Shown: one piece after another, positions 11,288 through 22,327 of the stretch
How positions within the stretch are numbered: the first letter of the stretch is position 1
Layout of the letters: each line of letters starts with the position of its first letter
Source of the DNA: Sycon ciliatum
Taxonomy: Eukaryota; Porifera; Calcarea; Leucosolenida; Sycettidae
Assembly: GCF_964019385.1 (NCBI RefSeq)
Contig: NC_088654.1
Span: forward strand, 17,733,674 to 17,797,673
Length of the DNA: 64,000 nucleotides
Reading direction: 5' to 3'
The notes under the pieces: model-generated
The model's database searches: none
What the model saw: the letters and a program-made list of their open reading frames with translations, nothing else
What the model was told of the DNA's origin: nothing
Translations under genes and position numbers: made by a program

Positions 11288-12766
11288 ATGGCGTGTGACA
11301 TCTCCGCACAGACTTTCCTGACGTGTGCTCAGGAAGCAGTCGTGAGGTCGTCCACCCAGCTTCAAGAAAGCGATGGCAGTGGTGGCGGTGGCGTATTGCC
11401 AAGTTTGAGCGTCGGCGATGCGACGCGTGCCTTCCACGAGATGGGCCTGAACATTACCTTCGCCCAGGTGCTGGAAATGATGGCGTTCGCAATGACCTGC
11501 GATGGTCGTTATCTTTCCGGGGACCCTGTGCCAGCCGAGCCTTGCTTTCTCTTCGGCGAGTTCTGCTGGTACGCCGCACAGTTCTTGCACTGCTTTCAGA
11601 ATCTGCAGTCCTCGCAGTCGGCTGGCGGTCTTTCGCCAACCAGCTCGCAGCAGCGCAACCTGCGTGCAACGCGCAAGGTGCAGCCAAGACTCGAGCATTA
11701 CGGTCAGAAGAAAGCGAAACATCAGGTGTTCCTGGGTGGTGCGTGCAATCCAACTGTTTGGCGAGAGAAGACGGCAATTCCGTACCTGAAAGGTAACGGG
11801 ATCACCTACTACAATCCGCAGAGGACCGAGTGGCATCCGGACCTGATAGCGGAGGAACGCACAGCCAAGAACGGCGCGGCAGTGAACCTGCTCGTGGTCG
11901 ACGAAGACACGAGGGGAACGGCGTCCATTGTAGAGGCGGCGTACATGTGCGCAGGCAAGGAGGGCGTGGTGCCTGTGATCCGTATGACATACAAACAGTC
12001 ACGGGAGATGTGCAACGACTCCATTGTGCTGAGCGACAAGGAGGTCGAGGAGCTGAACTACGCGCGAGCACTGCTCATCGACTACGCGGAGGCCAATGGA
12101 GTCCTGGTGTTCAACAACATCAGTCAGGCGCTTCAGTGCGTGCGCGATATTCTGGTGAGCGCGGACGGCATTGCGACGGAGAACGCTGCCTCTCTGGAGG
12201 AAAGTAGCATTCGCCTGGGATGGGAGATAGGCGCGGCGCACGAGGCGTTTGTCAGCGCCATGAAGGCGTGCGAGTCGGACGTCACCTGGACCGAGCATGA
12301 CAACTCGCCCAAGTGCCGAGCCAAGCTGTCCGGCGAGCACGCACGCGAGGCCATCGTCAAGCTACTCGCGCTCGGCCAGAGCTCACTGACAGGTCACGGC
12401 AGCTGTAGAGACGTGTCGGTGCCCATAGCTAGCGTTGACTATAATCAGTTCCTCATGTACGCCACCCTCGCCTTCCTGCGCACCAAGGAGCGGAACGCGG
12501 CGGAGCAGGCGTACCGGGAGCAGGCCAGGCAATACGGCCCGGTTGCCGCTCTCAAGGCCGTCCTCTCGTTCGCCGGGCGCACGGCGATGCACGCGTACAG
12601 CATGCTGGGTGCCCTTCGACGCCGGCCCAACATCGAGGACCTGGCCAGGTGTCCGCCGCGCCGCCTCGTGCACCTGGGTGGCAGCTGCGGACGCACAACT
12701 TGGCGGGACGAGATTGCAATACCCTACCTGGAGGAGATGGACATTGAGTATGACAATCCGCAGACG
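11288..12766 (+). CDS. Exon 1: nucleoside 2-deoxyribosyltransferase-like protein
   Basis: This is the first of three exons (with 23336-23509 and 28734-28922) encoding about 613 residues. ATG 11288 is the first in-frame ATG; four further open codons precede it without an ATG. Residues about 145-235 form a Rossmann-like domain resembling the metazoan nucleoside 2-deoxyribosyltransferase-like family: LGGACNPTxWR, an NPQ loop, a hydrophobic strand ending in D205, then RGTA and E216, which matches the acid pair of the enzyme family. A helical region precedes it. A second helical region and the start of a second such domain (LGGSCGRTTWR, near residues 463-473) follow, so the protein is an internal duplication. 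The exon ends in phase 0 at ACG|GTAAGT. Substrate and activity are unknown; the nucleoside-hydrolase/transferase idea comes from the fold alone. Confidence 0.75.
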
Positions 12767-13139
12767 GTAAGTCACTTCAAAGTAGTTGCTGTATAATACT
12801 GTCGGACGACGAAGAACTGGGGAGTCAGGCCGGTCTAGCCTAGCCCGTTCTTATTTTTAGTGAACACAGCGGTTTTCATCTCATTCGATGGTACAGTCCT
12901 ACACGTACATTTAAGCAGAGTTATACGTCTGAGTGTGCATTCTAGGTTTCCGCTCTTATCTGCAAACAATCCAGCCTAGACCGATCTTAAACATGTGTGA
13001 AACTCTAGCCTGGCCGTTCTTCGGCGCCCGGCAGTACTGTAATTGTGCGGAACTTGTGTTTCCTTATCCGGTAGTAGTTTTGACAAGGATACAATAGAAT
13101 TCTGAAAAGGCGCATCCTGAAGGGGAACAGGGAAAAGTA
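12767..13139 (+). other. Start of intron 1
   Basis: The intron starts with GTAAGT, a strong donor, and runs to the AG at 23334-23335. Reading through the donor adds nine codons before a stop at 12794. Confidence 0.6.
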
Positions 13140-13318
13140 GAGTGAAACCTGTCTAAGACGACCGCTCAAGGCACCTTCAAAATGTGGTCTCGGTTACCAG
13201 GTGGTCTGCTTATCCAGGGTCATTTGGACTGGAAATAGCATCCTTGGGTTCTGGTTGCAGTGGTCTTCTTAGGCAGGTGATCGCCTTATCCGAGTGGTCG
13301 CCTTGCCAGGTGTTACTG
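13140..13318. mobile_element. Pogo-like MITE, CAGTGAAACCTG family (copy 1)
   Basis: The left end reads AGTGAAACCTGTCTAAGACG and the right end CCAGGTGTTACTG in inverted agreement. The interior GGTCATTTG and GGTCTTCTTAG words match the copies at 37091 and 47681. The terminal C and one TA flank are degraded. Confidence 0.65.
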
Positions 13319-14631
13319 TGTGTAGTATGCGAGTCAGGTCTTCTCCCAACATACTTCAATATGGAGGTAGACAACGATGACTCGCACAATGTCCATATAA
13401 AGCTTTTATACATCTTAGCAGAGGAAGTAAGTGGGTTGCACTGTAGCTTATTATTATGATCACTATGATGACAATGAATATCAAAATTTCACCCAAACGA
13501 AAGGAGGTGCGACCTATACTCCGATGATCAAAATAACGACGGTACACTAGGGTAGATGTCTGTATTTCATGGCAAAACAAGGGAGGGGGGGGGGGGTGAG
13601 GTGCAGCCTTTACTCCAGTACGGCTTATACTCCGGAAAATACGGTACATTACAAGTTCATTTGCATGTACGGCTGTGTGGCTGTTCTGAAACAGATAGTG
13701 GCTGTACTGCCGCAACTGCTGTGGCAATAAGGAAGCATTTTCAATTTGAAAAGCTAAAGAAAATTTACAAATAAGCGACGTGTACACTATAGTTTAATGA
13801 TAGCAATGAATAATTATTAGTTCCGCGTTCATGCCACACAACAACGAAGTCTCAAAAGAGGTTTAACCGCAGTGGACTTGCTTGTCACTCTCATCAGTGG
13901 ATTTTCATGACTGAAGAATAATAATGTACAGCAGAGCAATAAATGATACAATTGGAGTGATACAATAATTGTTATACAAAGTACTGAAACATGAGCAGGC
14001 ACAAAGAGGTGAGATAATAATTATGAGCCATACACATTAACACAAAATGAACATTGTGTGAACTTACGAATATAACTTGGGTACTACGACATGCTTCTTT
14101 TGCCTGCACAAAACTGGCTTATACAGACGAATACAACACAGCTTCAGGCACCTGCAGTTGCTGAGCATATCGTGCGCGACTAAGTACAGTGAAACATAAA
14201 TCATCATATACTTCTAAACACTTAGGGTGTGACAAAAAATGAACATACACAGCAGACTTCTTACTATCACCATCTTCATCCAGCTCCTCCGTCTCGATGT
14301 TTCCGTCATCGTCATCCCATCATCGCCGTCCGCATCACTTCCGTCAATCTCGTCATCCAATTCATCGTCGAATTCCCTGTCGATTCTATTCGTTACTTCC
14401 TCTTTGGATTGTTGTTCAGTTGACTCCGCCTTTTGACGCCTCCCTTGAACAATATGTTTGGGCTCCCCCTCAGGAACGGCAAAGGTCACTTTAGTTCCAT
14501 CATTTCTAGTGTCATAGTAGTTGAAGGCGTAGTTAGCTGTTGAGTGTCTAGGTCTTTCGCACGCATGAGGGACAGTAGCGTCACTCTGTCTCCTTTCATC
14601 TACCTTGCAGTCTCCTCCGACCCGTATCGGG
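13319..14631. other. Intron 1, no exon recognised
   Basis: A G homopolymer lies near 13586-13597. A stretch rich in CTTATACTCCGGAAAATACGG near 13620 looks like a MITE end. A minus-strand acidic frame at 14214-14708 (Asp/Glu-rich middle) has no recognised domain. A degraded CTGATGAGAGTGAC word on the minus strand near 13890 resembles the foldback family at 55.1 kb. Confidence 0.35.
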
Positions 14632-15070
14632 TCAGGTTGCAGTTTGCACCATGTCCAAGGACGTCCCATCAATTGACTCTGTTGTAGGAGATGCCAACAA
14701 GTCCACACTCAACGCAGAGGTGGGTGGTGGCTCCGGTGGAGGCAGTGGCACCACTGGCATCAGGGGTTCAATTCGTGTCACGCTCGGTATCCTTACTAAG
14801 TTAGGATGTGAGTTGTTCGCATGTGTGGTTCTCAAGGACTATGCTGGACGTTGGTCCACACTCAACGCAGAGGTGGGTGGTAGCTCCGGTGGAGGCAGTG
14901 GCACCACTGGCATCAGGGGTTCAATTCGTGTCACGCTCGGTATCCTTACTAAGTTAGGATGTGAGTTGTTCGCATGTGTGGTTCTCAAGGACTATGCTGG
15001 ACGTTGGGCAGACAATGGAGATGAAAACACCACAACCGCATCCTCAGAAGGAGCTGGCAATGGAACCGAC
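14632..15070 (-). pseudogene. Penelope-like element, part cut off by BEL
   Basis: On the minus strand the frame of the GIY-YIG fragment at 22328-22751 continues after the BEL element is removed (the join lies inside the 5-bp duplication). It reads into a Pro/Ser-rich stretch with one TAG per repeat. Two 153-bp tandem copies, 14702-14854 and 14855-15007, make up most of it; 153 is divisible by three so the frame is kept. I infer this is the downstream part of the same dead element; the Pro-rich part itself is not diagnostic. Confidence 0.5.
14702..15007 (+). repeat. 153-bp tandem duplication
   Basis: TCCACACTCAACGCAGAG begins each of two near-identical units at 14702 and 14855. Only a couple of substitutions separate them, so the duplication is recent. 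Confidence 0.9.
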
Positions 15071-15785
15071 TGTCGCAATATGTGCGAATGTCGGACTGTC
15101 AATATTTGAATACATGTTACGAGTGCAATTTGAATTTACAGTATTTACAATTTGTCTTTACGTCGCACTCTTACCTAAGGTATATCCCAGGAGCGATAGG
15201 GTCCAGGTCCGCTGCCCATAGCTAAGTTCTAGGTATAGTAAGTATTTGTAGTAAGGTAGCTTGACACATGACTAGCTTCGCTCTATAATCTTGTTCTGAA
15301 ATGAATTGCATGTGTGGAATTATTTGATCTCTTCGATCGAACTGTCGATTTATTTGAACTGCATTTTTCTGATTTATTTATTTCCTTTTTTTGCATGCAC
15401 GCACTGGCAGCGCTCCATTGCAGCCGCGATACGCGATCGCGGGATCGCTACGCGCGTACGATGCACTTCCCAAACTGGCTGGCTTTTGCACGCAGCAAAA
15501 TCATGATAATCTATTTTTGGTTTCACATTTTTTGCACACAGTACGCTGGCACGGCATGCGTACGCTGCCGTGCGAGCGAATCCTTTTTCGGAGCGCTCTG
15601 TTGTAGTGCTTCGTGTCCTTCTCTCGGTAGTTTTCTCTCTCCAAGCAGTGTTCTTTATGTGGTGAAAGAAGTGACAACGAACCAGGTCTCTCTCCCATCT
15701 TGAAGTTGTCGCGGCAGCTGCTGGCCAGCTGTCCGCGACAGTGTGTGCATGATTGTACAAGTATAAAGTGAAGTGTTTTACCACA
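15071..15785 (+). repeat. 5' LTR of the BEL/Pao element
   Basis: It begins TGTCGCAATATG and ends TTTTACCACA, with TATAAA near its 3' end at 15762. Open frames within it recur identically in the 3' LTR and are not genes. Confidence 0.93.
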
Positions 15786-15791
15786 TAAAAT

Positions 15792-15807
15792 TGGTACCGA
15801 AACCCGA
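15792..15807 (+). other. Primer binding site of the BEL/Pao element
   Basis: TGGTACCGAAACCCGA starts six bases after the LTR. Its complement ends in CCA, as expected for a tRNA 3' end. The tRNA identity was not determined. Confidence 0.7.
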
Positions 15808-15831
15808 TCATAGATCCTGCAGCCTGTCATC

Positions 15832-18800
15832 ATGACACCTGCTGTGGCATCGGTGAAGGCCCTCGGTAGGGCGCTTGCTGTGCACATCGATGCGTTCCAA
15901 GACGAAACACGGCAATGCGACGCTTGGCTGGCAAGTGCCAACGCTATCAATGACGACGGTAATGAAAGCGACAGTGAGTCGCACGCTAAAGCAGAGTCGA
16001 CACCAACATACCGTAAGCTACGAGTATTCCTAACTGAATTTAAAGAATATGTGGACAAATTGAGTAGCCTTCTGGAACGGTATGGGATCGCGGTGTATGA
16101 ATGGAATCCCGTCGATAAAGACGGCAAAAAAACAAAAAAAATGGCCTTAGAAGAACACGAAAATTGGTTAATGGACGAGTCAAGGTATTGCAAACGTTTG
16201 GCACAAATGAAGTCCATGATGGTGGACATGAAAGAACAGCAAATGGTAGAGGCTGGTCGACCGGCAGCAATCAAGCAAGAACCTGTGGAAGCGGCCCACA
16301 GTCTGCCGGTAGACACCCCAGCCATCGCAGAAATTACAAAACTGCTTGCCAGCCACACGGAAACGCAAAAATCAACGCAAGAATTGCTAAGTAAGTGTGT
16401 CAAGGGCGGTCAGTATGCCTCGGCCCTAAAAACCGTGGAGCTACCAAAATTACAACTGAAAAAATACGGGGGTGATCCGGTAAAATTCAAAGAATTCTGG
16501 GACACCTTCCGGTCCACCATTCATGAAAACAAGGTGTTGTCAAATGTTCAAAAGTTAACTTACCTGAAGGAAACGGTTAAAGACAAAGCCCTGAGTGCCA
16601 TATCTGGGCTTGAGGTGAGCGATGCCAACTATGCAGTGGCACTTACAATTTTGGATGACCGTTTTGGCAATAAGCAATCACAAGTTGACGCGCATTATGT
16701 GGCATTAATTGACTTACCCGGTGCAACCCATCAAACACAATCTTTGCGCAAGTTGTATGACGGCATCGAATCACACATGCGTAGCCTGACGGCAATTGCT
16801 CAGGATGTAAACCAAGACATATTTGTGTCTCTAATCAAACGGAAACTGCCTGAGAGCACCATGCTGCAACTCGAACTCTCCAATACCAAAACGGGGGAAT
16901 GGACAGTTGCAGAACTACGCAAGGCTCTAGGTCAATACATCCGGGCACGAGAAAGGGCGGAACCACAAACAACAAAACTCGATGCCAAATCAGAATCAGC
17001 AGAAAGTTTCAGACCGCCAGTCTCGCCATCCAGTGCATTCCGGGCATCTGGAGAAACACTACTTGCCCACGCAAAAGGAAACCCAAAATGTTGGTACTGT
17101 AAGGGTCCCCATTTCTCGGATACTTGCAAAAAGTTTAATGGTCTTCACGAAAGAAAAACGGAAATCGGTAGCAGATGTTTTATCTGCTTGCGGGATGGTC
17201 ACAGTGCCCGCCAATGCAAAGACCCATGGGCTTGCTTCCATTGCAAGAGAAAAACACACCATCGCAGCATTTGTCCCACACTGTTTTCAAACACGACAGA
17301 CAACCCATCAAGACAATCAGACAGAGCAAAGAGCCCAGGGCAAAACACAACGGCAGCACTTAGTGTTAATGCAGAGGAATTTATTCCTGCCAGCAGTGCT
17401 ATGCTCTCCGCAGGAGAAAATGTAATAATGCAGTGTGGTACGACAGTGATTGCGAATCGCCATGGCAACGAATCACAGAATGCAAGATTAATGTTCGACA
17501 CAGGGTGCAGTCGTTCTTTCATTACCAAGAAAATGGCAAAAGAACTCAATCTGAAATCCACGGGTCGGGAAACGTTGTCTCTGGCGGGGTTTGGTGACAG
17601 TAAGCGCAAATCGCAACAGCTCAATGTGGTTGAAATTCAAGTACAGTTTTTGGATGGGTCCTCACAAACCCTCACGGTCAATGTTGTGCAAACCATCTCC
17701 TGTCCGGTCAGAAAATACCCGATCGACCCTGAGAAATACCCAATGCTAAATCGTGTACATTTGGCGGACTCGCTCAGTCAGCATGCAGAAGATGTAACCA
17801 TTGATTTACTGGTCGGCAATGACTACTACTTTGACGTAATGGGCAATGAGCACATTCGCCTCGACGACGGCTTAATGCTCCTAGACTCTAAAATTGGGTT
17901 TATCCCCTCGGGGAGAATCCTGATGGAAAGCCAAGATCATGAAGCGCCCGTAATGTTGGTTTCGGGCATACGGTTACCTGAAACGAGAATGCCAGAATTT
18001 ACAATCGAAAATTTTTGGAAAACCGAATCAATTGGCATTGAAGATCCTCTGGAGGATAAATCTCAAGATGAGCAAGCAATGGAGATTTTCGACAACAGCG
18101 TCGACTTCAAAAATGGGCGGTATGAGGTCAAGTGGCCACGGAAGCCAGACGCTACGGAACCACCACGCAATTTCGCTCTGGCTTTCGGTCGCCTGCAGTC
18201 TCTCATGAAACGAATGGCAGGCAAGCCACAGGTCAAACTTAAATACGATGAAACAATCAGAAATCAGGAAAAGATGGGCATAATCGAACGGGTCCCCAAT
18301 GCCGGTCCAGAAGGGACTACGCAACGGGCACATTACTTGCCACATCACTGTGTAGTCAAACCGGGTAAAACCACAACGAAAGTCCGCATCGTGTACGATG
18401 CCTCGGCCAAATCCAGCAAGGAGCAAAAAAGCCTCAATGAATGTCTGCTCAGAGGGCCGGTCCTTCTTCCAGACTTAGCTGGTTTGCTACTTCGATTCCG
18501 CATGCATGATATTGCCATTGTTAGCGATATCGAGAAAGCCTTTCTGCAAGTTGGCCTCGCAGAGGCAGACCGAGATACAACGCGGTTCCTGTGGTGGGAT
18601 GACTTGAATGGGCCTTGCACCAAGGACAATCTTGTCACTTATCGGTTTTGCAGGATACCGTTCGGGGTAATCTCCAGCCCATTCCTGCTGAGTGCAACTA
18701 TCAACACGCACTTAAAACGAACAGACAACGAAATTGCGAAGATGATTCTCGGTAACACGTACGTCGATAATGTTATTGTTGGAGCCAATACAGTAGATGA

Positions 18801-21552
18801 AGCCAAACGTATTTATGATGAAACAAAGCAAGTGTTTACTCAGGCGTCCATGAACCTCCGTGAATGGGCTTCGAACAATTCCGACTTCCTCTCTCACATT
18901 CCAGAATTTGACAAAGTTTCCGACACGGTTATGACCGTACTTGGTATGGAATGGTGTACACCCACCGATCAGATTTCGTTGGTCGGTCATGACGTTGAGC
19001 ACGTGATCGTTCGGACCAAACGCCAAATGTTGCAGGTCATCTCAAAGTTCTTTGACCCAATGGGCCTGCTATCTCCCATACTGTTGCAACCGAAAATCCT
19101 GATTCAACACCTGTGGAAATTGAAATGCGACTGGGACGACATCCTCCCAACAGAAATTATAAATAAATGGAAAGAAGTCACAGGTGATCTAAAGCAGATC
19201 CACGAAATTCAAATTCCGAGACGGATGACAGTCGCACACTCAGGGGCAGTCACATACACACTTCACTGTTTTTGTGATGCCTCTCACACCGCATATGCAG
19301 CGTGTGTGTACCTTGCGGTTGTCAACAAGCAGTCAGGTTGTGACTCTTGTCATCTTGTGTTTAGTAAAACCCGCCTAGCCCCCATCAAGGAATTAACAAT
19401 ACCGAGACTAGAATTAATGGCGGCCTTGATCGGTATTCGGTCGTTACGATTTGTAGTCTCACAATTGAATTTCTCGGAACAACCCAGACTGGTGCTGTGG
19501 TCTGATTCGCAATGTGTGTTACATTGGATCAAGAAACCTGAAAAACACGGTACATTTGTGGACCGGCGCTTGAATGAAATCCGGTCTCTGTCGTCGGTTG
19601 AGTACCGGTATGTGGACACAGCTGAAAACCCCGCAGACACTCCTTCTCGCGGGGCCACTGTGGACACACTGAAAAATAACAAGAACTGGTGGCACGGGCC
19701 CCAGTGGATTAACAATGAGAAAGGTTGGCCATCGGTGTTGGTGATTCCTGCGAACACCGTGGAGTTGGAAAAGTCTGCCAACACCTTACTGGCGGCGGCG
19801 GAGGGTCCTACGGAGAACCCAATGATAATGAATTTAGAAAGGTATTCGTCTTGGGGAAAACTGATACGTGTCTCAGCATATGTTTTGAGAGCCATAGAAT
19901 GTATGCGTGGTAATAAATGTAATGGGTTTCTCACATCAAAAGAAATCAAGAATGCTACAATGGTCTGGCTACGATATTTGCAACGTACGGAATTTCCAGA
20001 CACGCTCAAGTTAATTCAGAAGGGAAAGCGAAATGATCTACCCAACAAACTCGGCCTGTTCATGGATGAAAACGAAATAATGCGGTGCAAAGGACGGCTG
20101 GAAAATGCAAATATACCGCTACGGTCTAAATTCCCAGTCCTAATACCCAAACACGGAATAATCACAACTTTGCTAATTGAAGAATGTCACAAACGGCTAA
20201 TGCATGGCGGTGCGAGTCATACACTGATGTTACTTCGTACTGAATATTGGGTACCGCAAGGACGGTCAACGGTGCAGCGTATCCTTAAACAATGCAATGT
20301 ATGTCGCAAGGCAGAGGGTGGCCCATTCAAAATGCCACGGCTGGCACCCCTACCACGCGATCGGTTAACTACATCATGTGCCTTTTCGTATACCGGCTTG
20401 GACTACTTTGGGCCAATGTACGTGAAACAATCAGGAGTAACTACTAAGGTATGGGTTTGCTTATTCACTTGCCTAACTACTAGAGCAGTACATTTGGAAT
20501 TAGTCGATGACATGACTGCTGCTGCATTTATGCTTGCATTGAGAAGATTTGTTTCAAGACGAGGAACACCCAGTCGAATATTGTCGGATAATGCATTGCA
20601 GTTTAAAGTGGCTAAGGAAGCAATAGAACTATTGTGGGATACAATTTCGCAAGATGCAGATGTACATTCATACTTAAGTGCTACTGGATCTAGGTGGACA
20701 TTCATTGTGGAGCTGTCCCCTTGGATGGGTGGCATCTACGAACGAATGGTGCAGGTCGTTAAGCGCGCCCTGCGTAAGTCAATTGGTCGAAAATGTTTGT
20801 CCACAACGGAATTAACCACTGTTCTTGCAGAAGCAGAAGCAATAGTCAATACGCGGCCACTATTGTATGTGGGAGACATGGTGGATGGTGACGATATCCT
20901 CACCCCATCTCATTTTGTAACGATGAACCCCAGGCTAGGCATGCCTGCAATTAGTGTAATGGACGATACTGACTATAATGAACAGCAAAGCTCGGCGCAG
21001 ACTTTGGTGGAAACGTATCGCGTTGGTGCCACTATCCTTTCCAGCTTTTGGAAACTGTGGCAGACCGGCTATCTGAGTAGTTTGCGTGAACGTGGAAGTT
21101 ACCGGCTGCCCGAGAAGCGAGGTGCCGTAGAGCGTGAGCCAAGTACAGGGGATATCGTACTAGTGAAAGAGGAAAGGATGCCACGCGGCACTTGGAAAAT
21201 TGGGAAAATTAACAAAATACACCGGAGCAACGACAATAATGTAAGGTCAGCAACAGTTGAATTGCCAAGCGCCAAGACGCTAAGGCGACCACTCAATTTG
21301 CTGTACCCGATGGAACTGAATATTAATAATAATGGAAAAAACAATGAAAAAAACGATTCGGCAAACAACGGTTCGGCGGACGGCGGCACGGTAACAAACA
21401 ACAACGGCGCTGCAGATAATGATCAGCAGCTAATCCAAAATGACGGCGGTACAGTGCACGGCGGCACAGAAGTGAAAGCAAGAGGCAAGCGGCAAGCGGC
21501 CAAGAAGAGTATGGAACAGTTAAGACAATTGATTGTGTCGGATTCAGTTTAG
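15832..21552 (+). CDS. BEL/Pao gag-pol polyprotein, 1906 residues
   Basis: One uninterrupted frame starts at an ATG 25 bp after the primer site. Residues about 200-350 match the BEL gag region. Three zinc knuckles lie at about 420-485 (CWYC, CFIC, CFHC starts). An aspartic protease DTG is near 556. Reverse transcriptase spans about 850-1100, with the first Asp in SDIEKAF (D899). RNase H has D1149 and D1225. Integrase has an HHCC-like finger near 1453-1490 and D1524, D1586 and E1637, then a BEL C-terminal domain and an Asn/Gly-rich tail. The RT active site reads YVDN (residues 977-980, AAT at 18769-18771) where YVDD is expected, so this copy's RT is probably inactive unless supplied in trans. 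Length is normal for the family. Confidence 0.95.
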   Translation: MTPAVASVKALGRALAVHIDAFQDETRQCDAWLASANAINDDGNESDSESHAKAESTPTYRKLRVFLTEFKEYVDKLSSLLERYGIAVYEWNPVDKDGKKTKKMALEEHENWLMDESRYCKRLAQMKSMMVDMKEQQMVEAGRPAAIKQEPVEAAHSLPVDTPAIAEITKLLASHTETQKSTQELLSKCVKGGQYASALKTVELPKLQLKKYGGDPVKFKEFWDTFRSTIHENKVLSNVQKLTYLKETVKDKALSAISGLEVSDANYAVALTILDDRFGNKQSQVDAHYVALIDLPGATHQTQSLRKLYDGIESHMRSLTAIAQDVNQDIFVSLIKRKLPESTMLQLELSNTKTGEWTVAELRKALGQYIRARERAEPQTTKLDAKSESAESFRPPVSPSSAFRASGETLLAHAKGNPKCWYCKGPHFSDTCKKFNGLHERKTEIGSRCFICLRDGHSARQCKDPWACFHCKRKTHHRSICPTLFSNTTDNPSRQSDRAKSPGQNTTAALSVNAEEFIPASSAMLSAGENVIMQCGTTVIANRHGNESQNARLMFDTGCSRSFITKKMAKELNLKSTGRETLSLAGFGDSKRKSQQLNVVEIQVQFLDGSSQTLTVNVVQTISCPVRKYPIDPEKYPMLNRVHLADSLSQHAEDVTIDLLVGNDYYFDVMGNEHIRLDDGLMLLDSKIGFIPSGRILMESQDHEAPVMLVSGIRLPETRMPEFTIENFWKTESIGIEDPLEDKSQDEQAMEIFDNSVDFKNGRYEVKWPRKPDATEPPRNFALAFGRLQSLMKRMAGKPQVKLKYDETIRNQEKMGIIERVPNAGPEGTTQRAHYLPHHCVVKPGKTTTKVRIVYDASAKSSKEQKSLNECLLRGPVLLPDLAGLLLRFRMHDIAIVSDIEKAFLQVGLAEADRDTTRFLWWDDLNGPCTKDNLVTYRFCRIPFGVISSPFLLSATINTHLKRTDNEIAKMILGNTYVDNVIVGANTVDEAKRIYDETKQVFTQASMNLREWASNNSDFLSHIPEFDKVSDTVMTVLGMEWCTPTDQISLVGHDVEHVIVRTKRQMLQVISKFFDPMGLLSPILLQPKILIQHLWKLKCDWDDILPTEIINKWKEVTGDLKQIHEIQIPRRMTVAHSGAVTYTLHCFCDASHTAYAACVYLAVVNKQSGCDSCHLVFSKTRLAPIKELTIPRLELMAALIGIRSLRFVVSQLNFSEQPRLVLWSDSQCVLHWIKKPEKHGTFVDRRLNEIRSLSSVEYRYVDTAENPADTPSRGATVDTLKNNKNWWHGPQWINNEKGWPSVLVIPANTVELEKSANTLLAAAEGPTENPMIMNLERYSSWGKLIRVSAYVLRAIECMRGNKCNGFLTSKEIKNATMVWLRYLQRTEFPDTLKLIQKGKRNDLPNKLGLFMDENEIMRCKGRLENANIPLRSKFPVLIPKHGIITTLLIEECHKRLMHGGASHTLMLLRTEYWVPQGRSTVQRILKQCNVCRKAEGGPFKMPRLAPLPRDRLTTSCAFSYTGLDYFGPMYVKQSGVTTKVWVCLFTCLTTRAVHLELVDDMTAAAFMLALRRFVSRRGTPSRILSDNALQFKVAKEAIELLWDTISQDADVHSYLSATGSRWTFIVELSPWMGGIYERMVQVVKRALRKSIGRKCLSTTELTTVLAEAEAIVNTRPLLYVGDMVDGDDILTPSHFVTMNPRLGMPAISVMDDTDYNEQQSSAQTLVETYRVGATILSSFWKLWQTGYLSSLRERGSYRLPEKRGAVEREPSTGDIVLVKEERMPRGTWKIGKINKIHRSNDNNVRSATVELPSAKTLRRPLNLLYPMELNINNNGKNNEKNDSANNGSADGGTVTNNNGAADNDQQLIQNDGGTVHGGTEVKARGKRQAAKKSMEQLRQLIVSDSV

Positions 21553-21612
21553 TTTAATTATTTGAGCATGCATGTTTGTCCTAGTACCTAGGCTTGCTGT
21601 TCTCGGCGGGAG

Positions 21613-22327
21613 TGTCGCAATATGTGCGAATGTCGGACTGTCAATATTTGAATACATGTTACGAGTGCAATTTGAATTTACAGTATTTACAATTTGTCTT
21701 TACGTCGCACTCTTACCTAAGGTATATCCCAGGAGCGATAGGGTCCAGGTCCGCTGCCCATAGCTAAGTTCTAGGTATAGTAAGTATTTGTAGTAAGGTA
21801 GCTTGACACATGACTAGCTTCGCTCTATAATCTTGTTCTGAAATGAATTGCATGTGTGGAATTATTTGATCTCTTCGATCGAACTGTCGATTTATTTGAA
21901 CTGCATTTTTCTGATTTATTTATTTCCTTTTTTTGCATGCACGCACTGGCAGCGCTCCATTGCAGCCGCGATACGCGATCGCGGGATCGCTACGCGCGTA
22001 CGATGCACTTCCCAAACTGGCTGGCTTTTGCACGCAGCAAAATCATGATAATCTATTTTTGGTTTCACATTTTTTGCACACAGTACGCTGGCACGGCATG
22101 CGTACGCTGCCGTGCGAGCGAATCCTTTTTCGGAGCGCTCTGTTGTAGTGCTTCGTGTCCTTCTCTCGGTAGTTTTCTCTCTCCAAGCAGTGTTCTTTAT
22201 GTGGTGAAAGAAGTGACAACGAACCAGGTCTCTCTCCCATCTTGAAGTTGTCGCGGCAGCTGCTGGCCAGCTGTCCGCGACAGTGTGTGCATGATTGTAC
22301 AAGTATAAAGTGAAGTGTTTTACCACA
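21613..22327 (+). repeat. 3' LTR of the BEL/Pao element
   Basis: Same 715-bp length and termini as the 5' LTR. A short purine stretch, GGCGGGAG, precedes it and may serve as the polypurine tract. Confidence 0.93.

Larger units (their letters stand above)
15071..22327 (+). mobile_element. Complete BEL/Pao LTR retrotransposon, 7257 bp
   Basis: Two 715-bp direct repeats (15071-15785 and 21613-22327), each starting TG and ending CA, flank a primer site and one long gag-pol frame. The insertion has a perfect 5-bp duplication, CCGAC, at 15066-15070 and 22328-22332. On reading side by side I found no difference between the LTRs, which indicates a recent insertion. It lies in intron 1 of the deoxyribosyltransferase-like gene, same strand as the gene, inside a Penelope-like fragment. 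Confidence 0.95.

Noticed and set aside
11159-11836. 225-codon minus-strand frame over exon 1
   Set aside because: Antisense shadow; the plus strand carries the domain motifs and splice donor.
14214-14708. Acidic 164-codon minus-strand frame
   Set aside because: Asp/Glu-rich low complexity with no family match; overlaps the Penelope-like flank.
15306-15811. Open frames within the LTR, repeated at 21848-22335
   Set aside because: Identical frames occur in both LTRs; they are non-coding LTR sequence.
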